Assembly (NCBI GenBank): GCA_963821025.1
Contig: CAWGCG010000004.1
Span: 930,001-994,000, forward strand
DNA from: WHSW01 sp963821025
GTDB lineage: Bacteria; Actinomycetota; Thermoleophilia; Solirubrobacterales; 70-9
DNA: 64,000 nt
Direction of reading: 5' to 3'
Under the pieces are notes generated by a model, which did no database searches, was not told the DNA's origin, and worked only from the letters and a program-made list of their open reading frames with translations. The translations under genes were made by a program, and so were the position numbers. This document shows positions 8,728 through 16,979 of this stretch, in pieces. The stretch's first letter is position 1, and every line of letters begins with the position of its first letter.

Positions 8728-9900
8728 TTATCGGCGGTTGAGCGCCTCGCGCAGGGCCCGGCCGACCTGATCGGCGGTGATCACGCCGCGAAGCTGGCCG
8801 TCGGCGTCGACGGCGGCGAGCCCGCCGAGCCTGCGCAGCGCGTCGTTGCCGAGCAACGATTCGAGCGGGGCGTCGTCGCGGACCCTCAGGGTGGCTCCGG
8901 CGTCGAGCTCGAACACTTCGCCGACGGTCTGGTGTGAGCGGTTCAGTTCCGGCACCGCGTCGGCGACCTCGCGGACGAGCAGGCCGCGGAAACGATCGGC
9001 GGCATCGACCACCGGAAACCACGGCCAGCGGTAGCGGAGGAAGTATTCGTCGATCGCCTGCTCGACGCTGGCGTCCTCGGGGATCGCAACCGGATCGGCG
9101 TCCATGACGTCGGCGACGCTGATCCCCTCGATCCGGGTCGAGAACTCCGATTGGAGCGCATATCCGCGCGCCGACTGGCCGAGGATGAAGCCGACCAGCC
9201 CGAGCCAGATCCCGCTGACCAGGTCGCCGTAGAACACCAACACCAGCCCGAGCCCGATGAAGGCGAAGGAGAATCCCTGGCCGACCAGCGCCGCGAACCG
9301 GGTCGCGCGGTTGCGGTCGCCGGTGATCCGCCAGGCGATCGCCCTCGCGATCCGCCCGCCGTCGAGGGGAAACGCCGGGATCAGGTTGAAGATCAGCACG
9401 AGCACGTTGATGCTGGCGAGCCAGGTGAGCACCGCGAGCGCGGGCGAGATGTCGGTGTCCTCGCTGGCCCGCATCGCGTTCCAGAACTCTTCCGGTCCGG
9501 CGACCGCGACCCCGACCGCGGCGCAGACGAGCGCGATCGCGACGGTGACCAGAGGGCCGGCGACCGCGACCTTGAATTCGGTGCCCGGCGAGTCGGTGTC
9601 CCGGCTCATCCGGGCGACCCCGCCGAACAGCCACAGGGTGATGTCGGAGATCGGGATCCCGTTGCGGATCGCGACCACGGCGTGGCCGAGCTCGTGCAAG
9701 AGGATCGAGCCGAAGAAGGCGAGCGCGGTGATCACCGCGAGCACGTAGGACTGGGTGTCGGAGTGCTCGGGGCCGAGCACGTCGCGGTAGACCCCCGAGA
9801 GGTAGATGATCACCAAGAAGAGGACCAGGAACCACGAGTAGTCGACCCCGATCCGGATTCCGCGGATTCGCAGCAGGGTCAGCTGGGTGCGGGCGGGCAT
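8728..9900 (-). CDS. Site-2 protease family zinc metalloprotease with CBS domains
   Basis: A 390-residue membrane protein of peptidase family M50. The zinc motif HELGH is at residues 69-73 and the third ligand is in NLIPAFPLDGG (D180). Several membrane segments occupy about residues 23-215, and the C-terminal 150 residues look like a pair of CBS domains (sensing adenine nucleotides in other proteins). This arrangement matches the Rip3-like/SpoIVFB-like group, which cleaves membrane-embedded regulators such as anti-sigma factors; the substrate here is unknown. The ATG overlaps the end of the upstream diguanylate cyclase by 22 bases, and a GGAGGT sequence abuts the start codon. Confidence 0.9.
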   Translation of the reverse strand: MPARTQLTLLRIRGIRIGVDYSWFLVLFLVIIYLSGVYRDVLGPEHSDTQSYVLAVITALAFFGSILLHELGHAVVAIRNGIPISDITLWLFGGVARMSRDTDSPGTEFKVAVAGPLVTVAIALVCAAVGVAVAGPEEFWNAMRASEDTDISPALAVLTWLASINVLVLIFNLIPAFPLDGGRIARAIAWRITGDRNRATRFAALVGQGFSFAFIGLGLVLVFYGDLVSGIWLGLVGFILGQSARGYALQSEFSTRIEGISVADVMDADPVAIPEDASVEQAIDEYFLRYRWPWFPVVDAADRFRGLLVREVADAVPELNRSHQTVGEVFELDAGATLRVRDDAPLESLLGNDALRRLGGLAAVDADGQLRGVITADQVGRALREALNRR

Positions 9901-10964
9901 ACCTCCATCGTAGGTGCCTCGCGCTCCGCGGCCGGACTGATCGCGTCGCCGCCACTGCGCTTGGCCTCATACATCGCCCGGTCGGCCGCCTTCCACAGGA
10001 GCTCGAGCGTGTTGCCCTCGCCCGGTGCGATCGCGATCCCGATGCTGAGCGAGAGCCGCAGCCGCACATCGCCCGCCGAGCGTCGTGCGGCGACCCGGAG
10101 GCGATCGGCGATCAGCTGCGCCTCGGCCCGGTCGGCGTCGGGGAGCAGGACCGCGAACTCGTCGCCGCCGAGCCGGGCGACGGCGTCGACGGCGCGCGTC
10201 TCGCGCTCGAGCACCTCAGCGATCCGCAGCAGGACCTGGTCGCCGGCCGGGTGCCCGAGGGTGTCGTTGACGGTCTTGAAGCCGTCGATGTCGGCGACCA
10301 GCAGGCCGATCTCAGAGCCGTCGCGCCGCGCCCGCGCGAACTCGACCGTGGCCCGCTCCTCGAGCCCGATCCGGTTGCGAAGCCGGGTCAGGCCGTCGAG
10401 GCGAGCCCGGTTGGTGAGCTCGACCACCAGGGTCTCGATCGAGGAGCGCAGCCGCAGCATCACCAGACCGCCGACCAGCAGGGTGCCAAGGGTGACGATC
10501 CAACGGGTGACCGCGTCGTCGGTGCCGACGTCCTGGATCGCCAGCAGCCACCCGTAGGCGAGACCGATGAAGCCCAGCTGGATGAATGCGTGGCGAGGGC
10601 GAAGGAAGTAGAAGGCGAACAGGGCGACCCAGACGTAGAGCATCTCGTTGTCGGTTGTCCCGGTCATCAACTCGCCGCCCTCATAGGTGGCGACGGTGAT
10701 CAGCACGGTCCCGACCAGCCCGATCAGCCCGACCGCCCACTCTCGCAGGGCCAGCCTGGCGACTAGGACCACCGCGCCGATCGCGCCGGCCAGCGCGCCG
10801 ATCGCCAGCACCAGCGACTCAGAGCCTGTCGCGTCCGGTGGGAGCACCGCCGTGACGCCCGCGAGCACCGCCCCGGCGACCATCAGGATCCCGAGCACCT
10901 GGGTGCGCTGCACCGCCGTCGTCCGGGGCAGCTCGAGTCGGGAGTCGTCGTCGACCGCGCTCAT
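9879..10964 (-). CDS. Membrane-anchored diguanylate cyclase (GGDEF)
   Basis: A 361-residue protein with six or so predicted membrane helices in residues 20-175 and a C-terminal GGDEF domain from about residue 190. The catalytic signature GGDEF is intact, and the RAVD five residues before it fits the RxxD inhibitory site, so the enzyme should make cyclic di-GMP from two GTP and be product-inhibited. The N-terminal membrane region probably senses a signal, but I do not recognise it as a named sensor (MHYT, MASE). It overlaps the following site-2 protease gene, suggesting co-transcription. Transcribed divergently from the M28 peptidase across 60 bp. Confidence 0.92.
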   Translation of the reverse strand: MSAVDDDSRLELPRTTAVQRTQVLGILMVAGAVLAGVTAVLPPDATGSESLVLAIGALAGAIGAVVLVARLALREWAVGLIGLVGTVLITVATYEGGELMTGTTDNEMLYVWVALFAFYFLRPRHAFIQLGFIGLAYGWLLAIQDVGTDDAVTRWIVTLGTLLVGGLVMLRLRSSIETLVVELTNRARLDGLTRLRNRIGLEERATVEFARARRDGSEIGLLVADIDGFKTVNDTLGHPAGDQVLLRIAEVLERETRAVDAVARLGGDEFAVLLPDADRAEAQLIADRLRVAARRSAGDVRLRLSLSIGIAIAPGEGNTLELLWKAADRAMYEAKRSGGDAISPAAEREAPTMEVCPPAPS

Positions 10965-11024
10965 GCCTCAAGGATCGGTCGAGCACGGCGGGCGCTTGAG
11001 CGCTGCCGGTATTTTCCCGCCTCG

Positions 11025-12233
11025 ATGTCCGCCGCCGGAACCGAAGCCCGGATCGTCGCCGAGGAGCCATGGCTGCGCGCGGCCGTGGCCGAGCTGGCGG
11101 CGATCGAGCGGCCCTCGGCCTCAGCGGGTGAGCGCCGGGCCGCCGAGTGGATCGTCGCCCGCCTCGATGATGCGGGAGCGCCGGGGCGGATCGAGACCGA
11201 ACGCGCCCACGGCACCTACTGGTGGCCACTCGGGATCGGGGCCGGCTGCGCCACGATCGCCGGGGTCGCAGCCCTCCGCGGCCGCCGGCTGAGCGCCGCG
11301 GCGCTCGCCGCCGCCGCGGCCGCGGCGATCGCCGACGAATATCCGCCCGGTGGGCGGCGGCTTCGCAACCGCCTGGCGCAGTCGGAGACCGCGAACGTGA
11401 TCTGCGAGCTCGGTCCCGCCGACGCCGAGCGGACGATCGTCGTCGTCGCCCATCACGACGCCGCCCACTCCGGCTGGGTCTTTCACCCGCAGATTCCCGA
11501 GACGCTGTTTCGCCGTCTCGGCGTCCCGATCGGGCGCTTCGACACCAGCCCGGCGCTGATGTGGCCGCTGATGGCCTCGCCGCTGCTGGCGCTCGTCTCG
11601 GCGCTCAGCGGCAGCCGCCCGGCGGCCAAGCTGGGGATCGCGCTCGGCGCGGGATACGCGGCGACGATGGCCGAGATCGGAGCACGCGGGGTGGTCCCGG
11701 GTGCCAACGACAACGCCACCGCCGTCGTCCTGTTGCTGGCGCTGGCGCGCGCGCTGGTCGCCGAGCCGACCCGGTCCACCCGTGTGATCTTGCTCTCGGC
11801 CGGCTCCGAGGAGTCGTTCAGCGAGGGAATGAAGGCCTTCGGCGAGCGCCACTTCGCGCGTTTGCCGCGCGAGAGCACCTTCTTTGTCTGCGTCGACACC
11901 CTCGGATCGCCGACCCTCAGCGTGCTCAGGGGCGAGGGGTTCTTGAAGATGCACGAGTACCCGGCCGACGCCCTGGCGCTGATCGACGGCCTCGCCGGCG
12001 AGCTCGCGATCGAGACGATGCCGAACCTGCGACTGCGAAACGGGACCGACGGGCTGGAGCCGCTCTGCGCCGGCTACCCGACGGTGACCCTGTGCTCGGT
12101 CACCGACCTGAAGCAGCCCGCCAACTACCACTGGCCCACCGACACCGCCGAGAACGTCGACTACGACACCCTCGCCGATGCGATCCGCCTGGTCGAGGCG
12201 CTGATCCGCCGCCTCGACGAACGCTGGCTCTGA
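11025..12233 (+). CDS. M28-family zinc aminopeptidase-like protein
   Basis: A 402-residue protein with the di-zinc ligand set of peptidase family M28: AHHDAAHSG, PGANDNA, the catalytic glutamates in GSEES, VDTLG and a late His in NYHWPTDT. Two hydrophobic stretches (about residues 68-100 and 178-205) flank the first metal region, so it may be membrane-associated instead of secreted; no signal peptide is visible at the N-terminus. Substrate (peptide, or another amide as in glutaminyl cyclases of the same fold) cannot be told. It converges on the AidB-like gene, with a hairpin repeat in the gap. Confidence 0.85.
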   Translation: MSAAGTEARIVAEEPWLRAAVAELAAIERPSASAGERRAAEWIVARLDDAGAPGRIETERAHGTYWWPLGIGAGCATIAGVAALRGRRLSAAALAAAAAAAIADEYPPGGRRLRNRLAQSETANVICELGPADAERTIVVVAHHDAAHSGWVFHPQIPETLFRRLGVPIGRFDTSPALMWPLMASPLLALVSALSGSRPAAKLGIALGAGYAATMAEIGARGVVPGANDNATAVVLLLALARALVAEPTRSTRVILLSAGSEESFSEGMKAFGERHFARLPRESTFFVCVDTLGSPTLSVLRGEGFLKMHEYPADALALIDGLAGELAIETMPNLRLRNGTDGLEPLCAGYPTVTLCSVTDLKQPANYHWPTDTAENVDYDTLADAIRLVEALIRRLDERWL

Positions 12234-12242
12234 CACCCAAAG

Positions 12243-12289
12243 GGGTGGGACGGATTAGTCCGGCAGGACCGGAGTTTTCCGGCCCACCC
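12243..12289. repeat. 47-bp hairpin repeat, copy B (convergent intergenic)
   Basis: Outer arms GGGTGGG (12243) and CCCACCC (ending 12289); inner stem TCCGG-CAGGA-CCGGA followed by GTTTTCC. It occupies almost the whole gap between the convergent M28 peptidase and AidB-like genes, where it probably terminates transcription from both sides. Confidence 0.85.
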
Positions 12290-12306
12290 CTGCGGGGTCC
12301 GCATGC

Positions 12307-13980
12307 TCAGGCGCCCACCGCCGTGTGGCGTTCGACGATCCGCTCGCAGTCGGCGCCCGCCGGGAGCGTCCCGAAGGCGTGTCCCCAGTCGCCGCCGAGG
12401 CGAGTCGCGCAAAAGGCGTCGGCGACCGCCGGGTCTGCGAAGCGGACCACCAGCGAGCCCTGCAGCACGAGCGCCATCCGCTCGACCACGCGACGCGCCC
12501 GCGACTCGATCGCCTCGAGGTCGGCGAGCTCGGCGCGAAGCCGGGCGGCGGCGACGTCGAGTCGCGGATCGGCACCCGCGGCCTCGCCGACCTCGGCGAA
12601 GTACGCCTCGAGCGCCTCCGGCCCGCGAACCATCGCCCGCAGCACGTCGAGGCACTGGACGTTTCCCGAGCCTTCCCAGATCGAGTTCAGCGGCGACTCT
12701 CGGTAGAGGCGCGGCATCCCCGACTCCTCGACGAAGCCGTTGCCGCCGAAGCACTCGAGCGCCTCGGCGGCGTGGGCCGGAGCGCGCTTGCAAAGCCAGT
12801 ACTTGAGCACCGCGTTGGCGATTCGCTTGAACCTGGTCGCGCCCTGATCGCCGGCGATCGACTCGTCGTAGGCGCGGGCGAGGCGCATCGCCGCGATCGT
12901 CGCCGCCTCGGACTCGACCGCGAGGTCGGCGAGCACGTTCTGCATCAGCGGCTGGTCGACCAGCAGCTTGCCGGACACGGCGCGGCGCTGAGCGTGGTGG
13001 ATCGCCGCCGCGGTGCCCGCCCGCATCCCGGAGGCGGCGCCGATCGCGCAGTCGAGGCGGGTGTGGTTGACCATCTCGATGATCGTCGGCACCCCGCGCC
13101 CCTGCTCGCCGACCATCTGCGCCCAGGCGCCGCGAAACTCGACCTCGCTGGAGGCGTTCGAGCGGTTGCCGAGCTTGTCCTTGAGCCGCTGGATCTGGAT
13201 CCGGTTGCGCTCGCCGTCGGCGGTGAACCGCGGCATCAGGAAGCACGAGAGCCCGCCCTCGGCCTGCGCGAGGACGAGGAAGGCATCACACATCGGTGCC
13301 GACATGAACCACTTGTGCCCGGTGAGCTCGTACTCGGCCGCGCCGCCGCCGTCGTCGAGCGCGGTGGCGACGGTGGTGTTGGCGCGGACGTCCGAGCCGC
13401 CCTGCTTTTCGGTCATCCCCATGCCGCATAGGGCCCCGGCCTTGTCGGCGGCCGGGCGCAGCTGCTCGCCGTCGTAGCCCAGCGAGGTGAACCGTGGCTC
13501 CCACTCCGCCGCCAGCTCGGGCTGGCGTCGCAGCGCCGGGATCGCCGAGTAGGTCATCGAGATCGGGCAGCCGACCCCCGCCTCGGCTTGGGAGAAGGCC
13601 ATGAACATCGCCCCGCGGGCAACGTGGGCGCCGGCCCGGGGCTCTCGCCAGGGCAGGGCGTGGAGCCCGAAGCCGACCGCGGCGCCGAGCAGCTCGTGCC
13701 AGGCAGGGTGAAACTCGACCTCGTCGACGCGGTTGCCGAAGCGGTCGTGGGTGCGCAGCTTCGGCGGGCTCTCGTTCGCCTCGCGCCCGAGCTCGATCGC
13801 GCGCGCGGAACCGGCGAAGGCGCCGACCTCGCGGGCTCGATCGCCGGCCCACTCCGCGCCCTCGCGCCGCAGCGCCTCGACCAGGACCCGGTCGCTCTCG
13901 AAGGTGTTGTAGTCCTCCAGCGGGGAGGCCTGGTTGGTTACGTCGTGGGTGTCGGCGCGAGGGCGCTCGACCGTCGCCAT
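12307..13980 (-). CDS. aidB: AidB-like acyl-CoA dehydrogenase
   Basis: A 557-residue flavoprotein of the acyl-CoA dehydrogenase superfamily. Its length and the motifs MTEKQGGSDVRANTT and NSIWEGSGNVQCLDVLRA are those of the AidB/isovaleryl-CoA dehydrogenase-like branch, not of the 380-residue standard enzymes. In E. coli AidB is part of the adaptive response to alkylation damage, binds DNA through a C-terminal domain and has weak isovaleryl-CoA dehydrogenase activity. Here it stands alone, with no ada or alkA nearby, so a metabolic role is equally possible. Upstream 100 bp hold no gene. Confidence 0.88.
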   Translation of the reverse strand: MATVERPRADTHDVTNQASPLEDYNTFESDRVLVEALRREGAEWAGDRAREVGAFAGSARAIELGREANESPPKLRTHDRFGNRVDEVEFHPAWHELLGAAVGFGLHALPWREPRAGAHVARGAMFMAFSQAEAGVGCPISMTYSAIPALRRQPELAAEWEPRFTSLGYDGEQLRPAADKAGALCGMGMTEKQGGSDVRANTTVATALDDGGGAAEYELTGHKWFMSAPMCDAFLVLAQAEGGLSCFLMPRFTADGERNRIQIQRLKDKLGNRSNASSEVEFRGAWAQMVGEQGRGVPTIIEMVNHTRLDCAIGAASGMRAGTAAAIHHAQRRAVSGKLLVDQPLMQNVLADLAVESEAATIAAMRLARAYDESIAGDQGATRFKRIANAVLKYWLCKRAPAHAAEALECFGGNGFVEESGMPRLYRESPLNSIWEGSGNVQCLDVLRAMVRGPEALEAYFAEVGEAAGADPRLDVAAARLRAELADLEAIESRARRVVERMALVLQGSLVVRFADPAVADAFCATRLGGDWGHAFGTLPAGADCERIVERHTAVGA

Positions 13981-14082
13981 CAGCCCGATTGTCGCATCGC
14001 GGCCAGCAACCCCGCTGCAGCTCGGCCTCCAGCGCCAGCGCGGCGGCGGCCGAGAGCCCGCTCGGCGTCCACCGCGCTCACT

Positions 14083-14241
14083 CTACGTCAGGCCGACCGG
14101 CACGGCCTCGGAGATCGAGAGCGCGATGAAGCCATGCCCGCAAGCGCAGCCGACCCGGTCGAGCTCGTCGAGCTCATCGACGATCAACTCGAGCTCCTCG
14201 AAGCATTCGCGTCCCGAGCAGATGATGTGAACGAGCCAGAT
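14083..14241 (-). CDS. Small zinc-ribbon-like protein (52 aa), atypical start
   Basis: The minus strand encodes WLVHIICSGRECFEE, then a hydrophobic/acidic helix, then RVGCACGHGFIALSIS, before a TAG at 14083-14085. Four cysteines in the pattern C-x4-C ... C-x-C and an LELIVDELDELD connector look like a compact zinc ribbon. No ATG/GTG/TTG precedes the conserved part in frame for over 50 bases; the best candidate position holds ATC (14239-14241). It may use a rare start, or the start may be damaged. The coordinates are therefore approximate at the 5' end. The gene lies between aidB and icd, divergent from icd. Confidence 0.55.
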   Translation of the reverse strand: MWLVHIICSGRECFEELELIVDELDELDRVGCACGHGFIALSISEAVPVGLT

Positions 14242-14303
14242 GTGGCGAGGTTTGCGAGCGCGACGGACGGAAACAGCAGCGGTGGGTAGGATCGCCCGCC
14301 CCC

Positions 14304-15530
14304 ATGTCAGTGGCCAAGATCGAAGTCCGAACGCCGGTCGTCGAGCTCGACGGCGACGAGATGACCCGGATCATCTGGGCGTTGATCAAGGACCAGCTGA
14401 TCCTGCCCCACCTCGAGATCGAGCTCAAGTACTTCGACCTCGGGATCGAGAGCCGCGATGCCACCGACGACCAGATCACCGTCGACGCGGCCAACGCGAT
14501 CAAGGAGTACGGGGTCGGGGTCAAGTGCGCGACGATCACCCCTGACGAGGCCCGGGTCGAGGAGTTCGGTCTGAAGAGCATGTACCGGTCGCCGAACGGG
14601 ACGATCCGCAACATCCTCGGCGGGGTCATCTTCCGCGAGCCGATCGTGATCTCGAACATCCCCCGGCTGGTTCCCGGCTGGACCAAGCCGATCATCATCG
14701 GCCGCCACGCCTTCGGCGATCAATACCGAGCCACCGACACCCTGATCCCCGGCGACGGCAAGCTGATGCTCCGCTTCACCCCGAACGACGGCTCGCAGCC
14801 GATCGAGCTCGACGTCTTCGACTTTCCCGAGGGCGGCGGCGTGGCGATGGCGATGTACAACCTCGACGACTCGATCCGCGACTTCGCCAGGGCCTCGTTT
14901 CGCTACGGGCTGGAGCGCGAGCTGCCTGTCTACATGTCGACCAAGAACACGATCATGAAGACCTATGACGGCCGCTTCAAGGACCTGTTCGCCGAGATCT
15001 TCGAGGCCGAGTTCCGGCGCGAGTTCGAGGCCAAGGGACTGACCTATGAGCATCGCCTGATCGACGACATGGTCGCCGCCGCGCTCAAGTGGGAGGGAGG
15101 CTACGTCTGGGCGTGCAAGAACTACGACGGCGACGTTCAGTCCGACACCGTCGCCCAGGGGTTCGGGTCGCTCGGCTTGATGACGAGCGTGCTGATGGCC
15201 CCCGACGGCAAGACGGTCGAAGCCGAGGCCGCCCACGGCACGGTCACCCGCCACTTTCGCCTCCACCAGCAGGGCAAGCCGACATCCACCAACCCGATCG
15301 CCTCGATCTTCGCCTGGACGCGGGCGCTGGCTGCGCGCGGGCGCATGGATGGCACTCCAGATGTCTCCGCTTTCGCCGAGACGCTGGAGCGGGTCTGTGT
15401 GGAGACGGTCGAGAGCGGGAAGATGACCAAGGACCTCGCCCTGCTGGTTGGCCCCGACCAGGAGTTCCAGACCACCCAGGAGTTCCTCGGGGCGATCGAC
15501 GAGAACCTGCAAAAGGAGATGGTTTCGTGA
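14304..15530 (+). CDS. icd: NADP-dependent isocitrate dehydrogenase (IDH1-like)
   Basis: A 408-residue TCA-cycle enzyme that decarboxylates isocitrate to 2-oxoglutarate with NADP. The N-terminus VVELDGDEMTRIIW, the phosphate-binding loop KSMYRSPNGTIRN and the metal-binding ANNYDGD-equivalent (CKNYDGDVQSDTVAQG) place it in the eukaryote-like homodimeric subfamily II, not the E. coli-type icd. The next gene is mdh with a 4-base GTGA overlap, so two TCA enzymes share an operon. No strong ribosome site is visible before the ATG. Confidence 0.96.
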   Translation: MSVAKIEVRTPVVELDGDEMTRIIWALIKDQLILPHLEIELKYFDLGIESRDATDDQITVDAANAIKEYGVGVKCATITPDEARVEEFGLKSMYRSPNGTIRNILGGVIFREPIVISNIPRLVPGWTKPIIIGRHAFGDQYRATDTLIPGDGKLMLRFTPNDGSQPIELDVFDFPEGGGVAMAMYNLDDSIRDFARASFRYGLERELPVYMSTKNTIMKTYDGRFKDLFAEIFEAEFRREFEAKGLTYEHRLIDDMVAAALKWEGGYVWACKNYDGDVQSDTVAQGFGSLGLMTSVLMAPDGKTVEAEAAHGTVTRHFRLHQQGKPTSTNPIASIFAWTRALAARGRMDGTPDVSAFAETLERVCVETVESGKMTKDLALLVGPDQEFQTTQEFLGAIDENLQKEMVS

Positions 15531-16513
15531 GCAGTCCCGTGAAAGTGACGGTTACCGGCGCCGCCGGGCAGATCGGATACGCGCTCCTCTTCCGGGTCGC
15601 CTCCGGACAGATGCTCGGCGACGAGACCCCGGTCGAGCTGCGCCTGCTCGAGATCCCCGACGCGCTCGAGGCGGCCGAGGGCACCGCGATGGAGCTCGAC
15701 GACTGCGCCTTCCCGCTGCTCGCCGGAATCGAGATCACCGACGACCCGACGCTCGCCTTCGAGGGAGCCAACTTCGGCCTCCTGGTGGGCGCCCGGCCGC
15801 GTGGCAAGGGGATGGAACGCGCCGACCTGCTCGAGGCCAACGGAGGCATCTTCAAGCCGCAGGGCGAGGCGATCAACGCCGGTGCCGCCGACGACGTCCG
15901 GATCCTGGTCGTCGGCAACCCGGCCAACACCAACTGCCTGATCGCGATGTCGAACGCCCCCGACGTGCCGCGTGAACGGTTCAGCGCGATGATGCGCCTC
16001 GACCACAACCGGGCGATCTCACAGCTCGCCAACAAGCTCGGCGAGGCCGTCTCCGAGGTCTCCAGGATGACCAGCTGGGGCAACCATTCGACCACCCAGT
16101 ACCCGGACCTGAAGCACGCTCGGGTGGGGGACCGCAATGCCTGGGACGCGGTCGACGACGAGGCATGGGTCACCGACGAGTTCATCCCCACGGTCGCCAA
16201 GCGCGGTGCCGCGATCATCGACGCGCGCGGGGCCTCGAGCGCCGCCTCGGCCGCCAACGCGGCGATCGATCACGTCCACGACTGGATGCTCGGCACCCCC
16301 GCCGACGATTGGGTCTCGATGGGCGTGCCCTCCGCCGGCTCCTACGACGTCCCCGAAGGCCTGATCTCGGGCTTTCCCTGCACCTGCGCCGGCGGCGAGT
16401 GGTCGATCGTCGAGGGCCTCGAGATCGACGAGTTCTCGCGCGAGCGGATTCTCGCCTCGGTGGCCGAGCTCGACGACGAGCGCAAGGCCGTCACCGAGCT
16501 CGACCTTCTGTAG
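15527..16513 (+). CDS. mdh: Malate dehydrogenase
   Basis: A 328-residue enzyme that oxidises malate to oxaloacetate with NAD. The nucleotide loop TGAAGQIG is at residues 9-16, and the catalytic His is in SWGNHSTTQYPD; the length and the MELDDCAFPLL segment fit the cytosolic-type (non-LDH-like) malate dehydrogenases. The GTG at 15527 overlaps the icd stop (GTGA) and has AAAAGGAG upstream, so this start is preferred over the GTG four codons later. Its 3' end is only 2 bp from the convergent winged-helix gene. Confidence 0.96.
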   Translation: MSSPVKVTVTGAAGQIGYALLFRVASGQMLGDETPVELRLLEIPDALEAAEGTAMELDDCAFPLLAGIEITDDPTLAFEGANFGLLVGARPRGKGMERADLLEANGGIFKPQGEAINAGAADDVRILVVGNPANTNCLIAMSNAPDVPRERFSAMMRLDHNRAISQLANKLGEAVSEVSRMTSWGNHSTTQYPDLKHARVGDRNAWDAVDDEAWVTDEFIPTVAKRGAAIIDARGASSAASAANAAIDHVHDWMLGTPADDWVSMGVPSAGSYDVPEGLISGFPCTCAGGEWSIVEGLEIDEFSRERILASVAELDDERKAVTELDLL

Positions 16514-16515
16514 GC

Positions 16516-16893
16516 CTAGGCGGGTTGGTAGGTGCGACCGTCCTTGCGCACCTTGCCCTGCTTCTCGAGATCGGCGAGCACCCGGTAGAGGTAATTGGGC
16601 TTGATCTTCATCTCCTTGGCGATCTCGGAGGCCGAGATCCCCGGCTTTGCCTGCACCAGCTTGACCGCCTGATCGGCGCGAGTGCCGCCGCCGCGGCGGC
16701 GGCGGCGCCTGGTTGCGGGCGCGGCCGAGCGGCCGCCGGAGCCCTTCGGGCGCCCTGGTCCGCGACGGCCCTCGCGGCCGCCGGTGAGGCTCGCCAGAGC
16801 GCGCTCGAGCTGACCGCGCTCGGAGTCGAGCTCGCGGATCCGTTTGCGGATCAGGCCCGCCGCCTCATCCACGGTGTTGGACACGGGTGACAT
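16516..16893 (-). CDS. AT-hook plus winged-helix DNA-binding protein
   Basis: A 125-residue basic protein in three parts: an N-terminal helix (residues 1-38, probably coiled coil), an Arg/Gly/Pro-rich linker with an AT-hook-like GPGRPKGS and a run of arginines (about 40-70), and a C-terminal winged-helix-like domain with the recognition segment ISASEIAKEMKIKPNYLYRV. This looks like a nucleoid-associated or global regulatory protein, not a classical one-component regulator. The promoter region contains a perfect inverted repeat (16911-16931) just before the start, suggesting autoregulation. Specific family not recognised. Confidence 0.7.
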   Translation of the reverse strand: MSPVSNTVDEAAGLIRKRIRELDSERGQLERALASLTGGREGRRGPGRPKGSGGRSAAPATRRRRRRGGGTRADQAVKLVQAKPGISASEIAKEMKIKPNYLYRVLADLEKQGKVRKDGRTYQPA

Positions 16894-16910
16894 AGGTGCT
16901 CCCCTTCCGA

Positions 16911-16931
16911 TTCACCTCCCCTGGAGGTGAA
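16911..16931. promoter_or_regulatory. Perfect 9-bp inverted repeat upstream of the AT-hook gene
   Basis: TTCACCTCC-CCT-GGAGGTGAA, ending 18 bp before the ATG of the minus-strand gene at 16893. It could be an operator for the encoded DNA-binding protein, or an mRNA hairpin that hides a GGAGGTG sequence close to the ribosome site (AGGGGAG, 16897-16903 region). Confidence 0.6.
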
Positions 16932-16949
16932 CATCAGTGAAAAATCGTG

Positions 16950-16979
16950 ACAGTAAGCGAAAGGGTAACTGACCGTCAG
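16950..16979 (-). promoter_or_regulatory. Candidate promoter of the AT-hook gene
   Basis: Reading the minus strand, CTGACG (16979-16974) and TACTGT (16955-16950) are separated by 18 bp and resemble -35 and TAnnnT -10 elements. The -35 lies in an 11-bp palindrome CTGACCGTCAG (16969-16979) that also spans the stop of the upstream hydroxylase gene. Weak consensus; tentative. Confidence 0.3.

Noticed and set aside
9151..10557. Long plus-strand ORF (468 codons) opposite the site-2 protease and diguanylate cyclase genes
   Set aside because: Charged, repetitive shadow translation; the minus-strand genes have intact catalytic motifs.
10985..11022. GGCGGG...ATTTTCCCGCC hairpin between the diguanylate cyclase and M28 genes
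   Set aside because: It resembles the 47-bp repeat only in outline (arms and TTTTCC) and lies between divergent, not convergent, genes; length and inner stem do not match.
13588..14289. Plus-strand ORF (233 codons) over the aidB-icd gap
   Set aside because: Shadow of aidB and of the minus-strand zinc-ribbon gene; no motif, no ribosome site.
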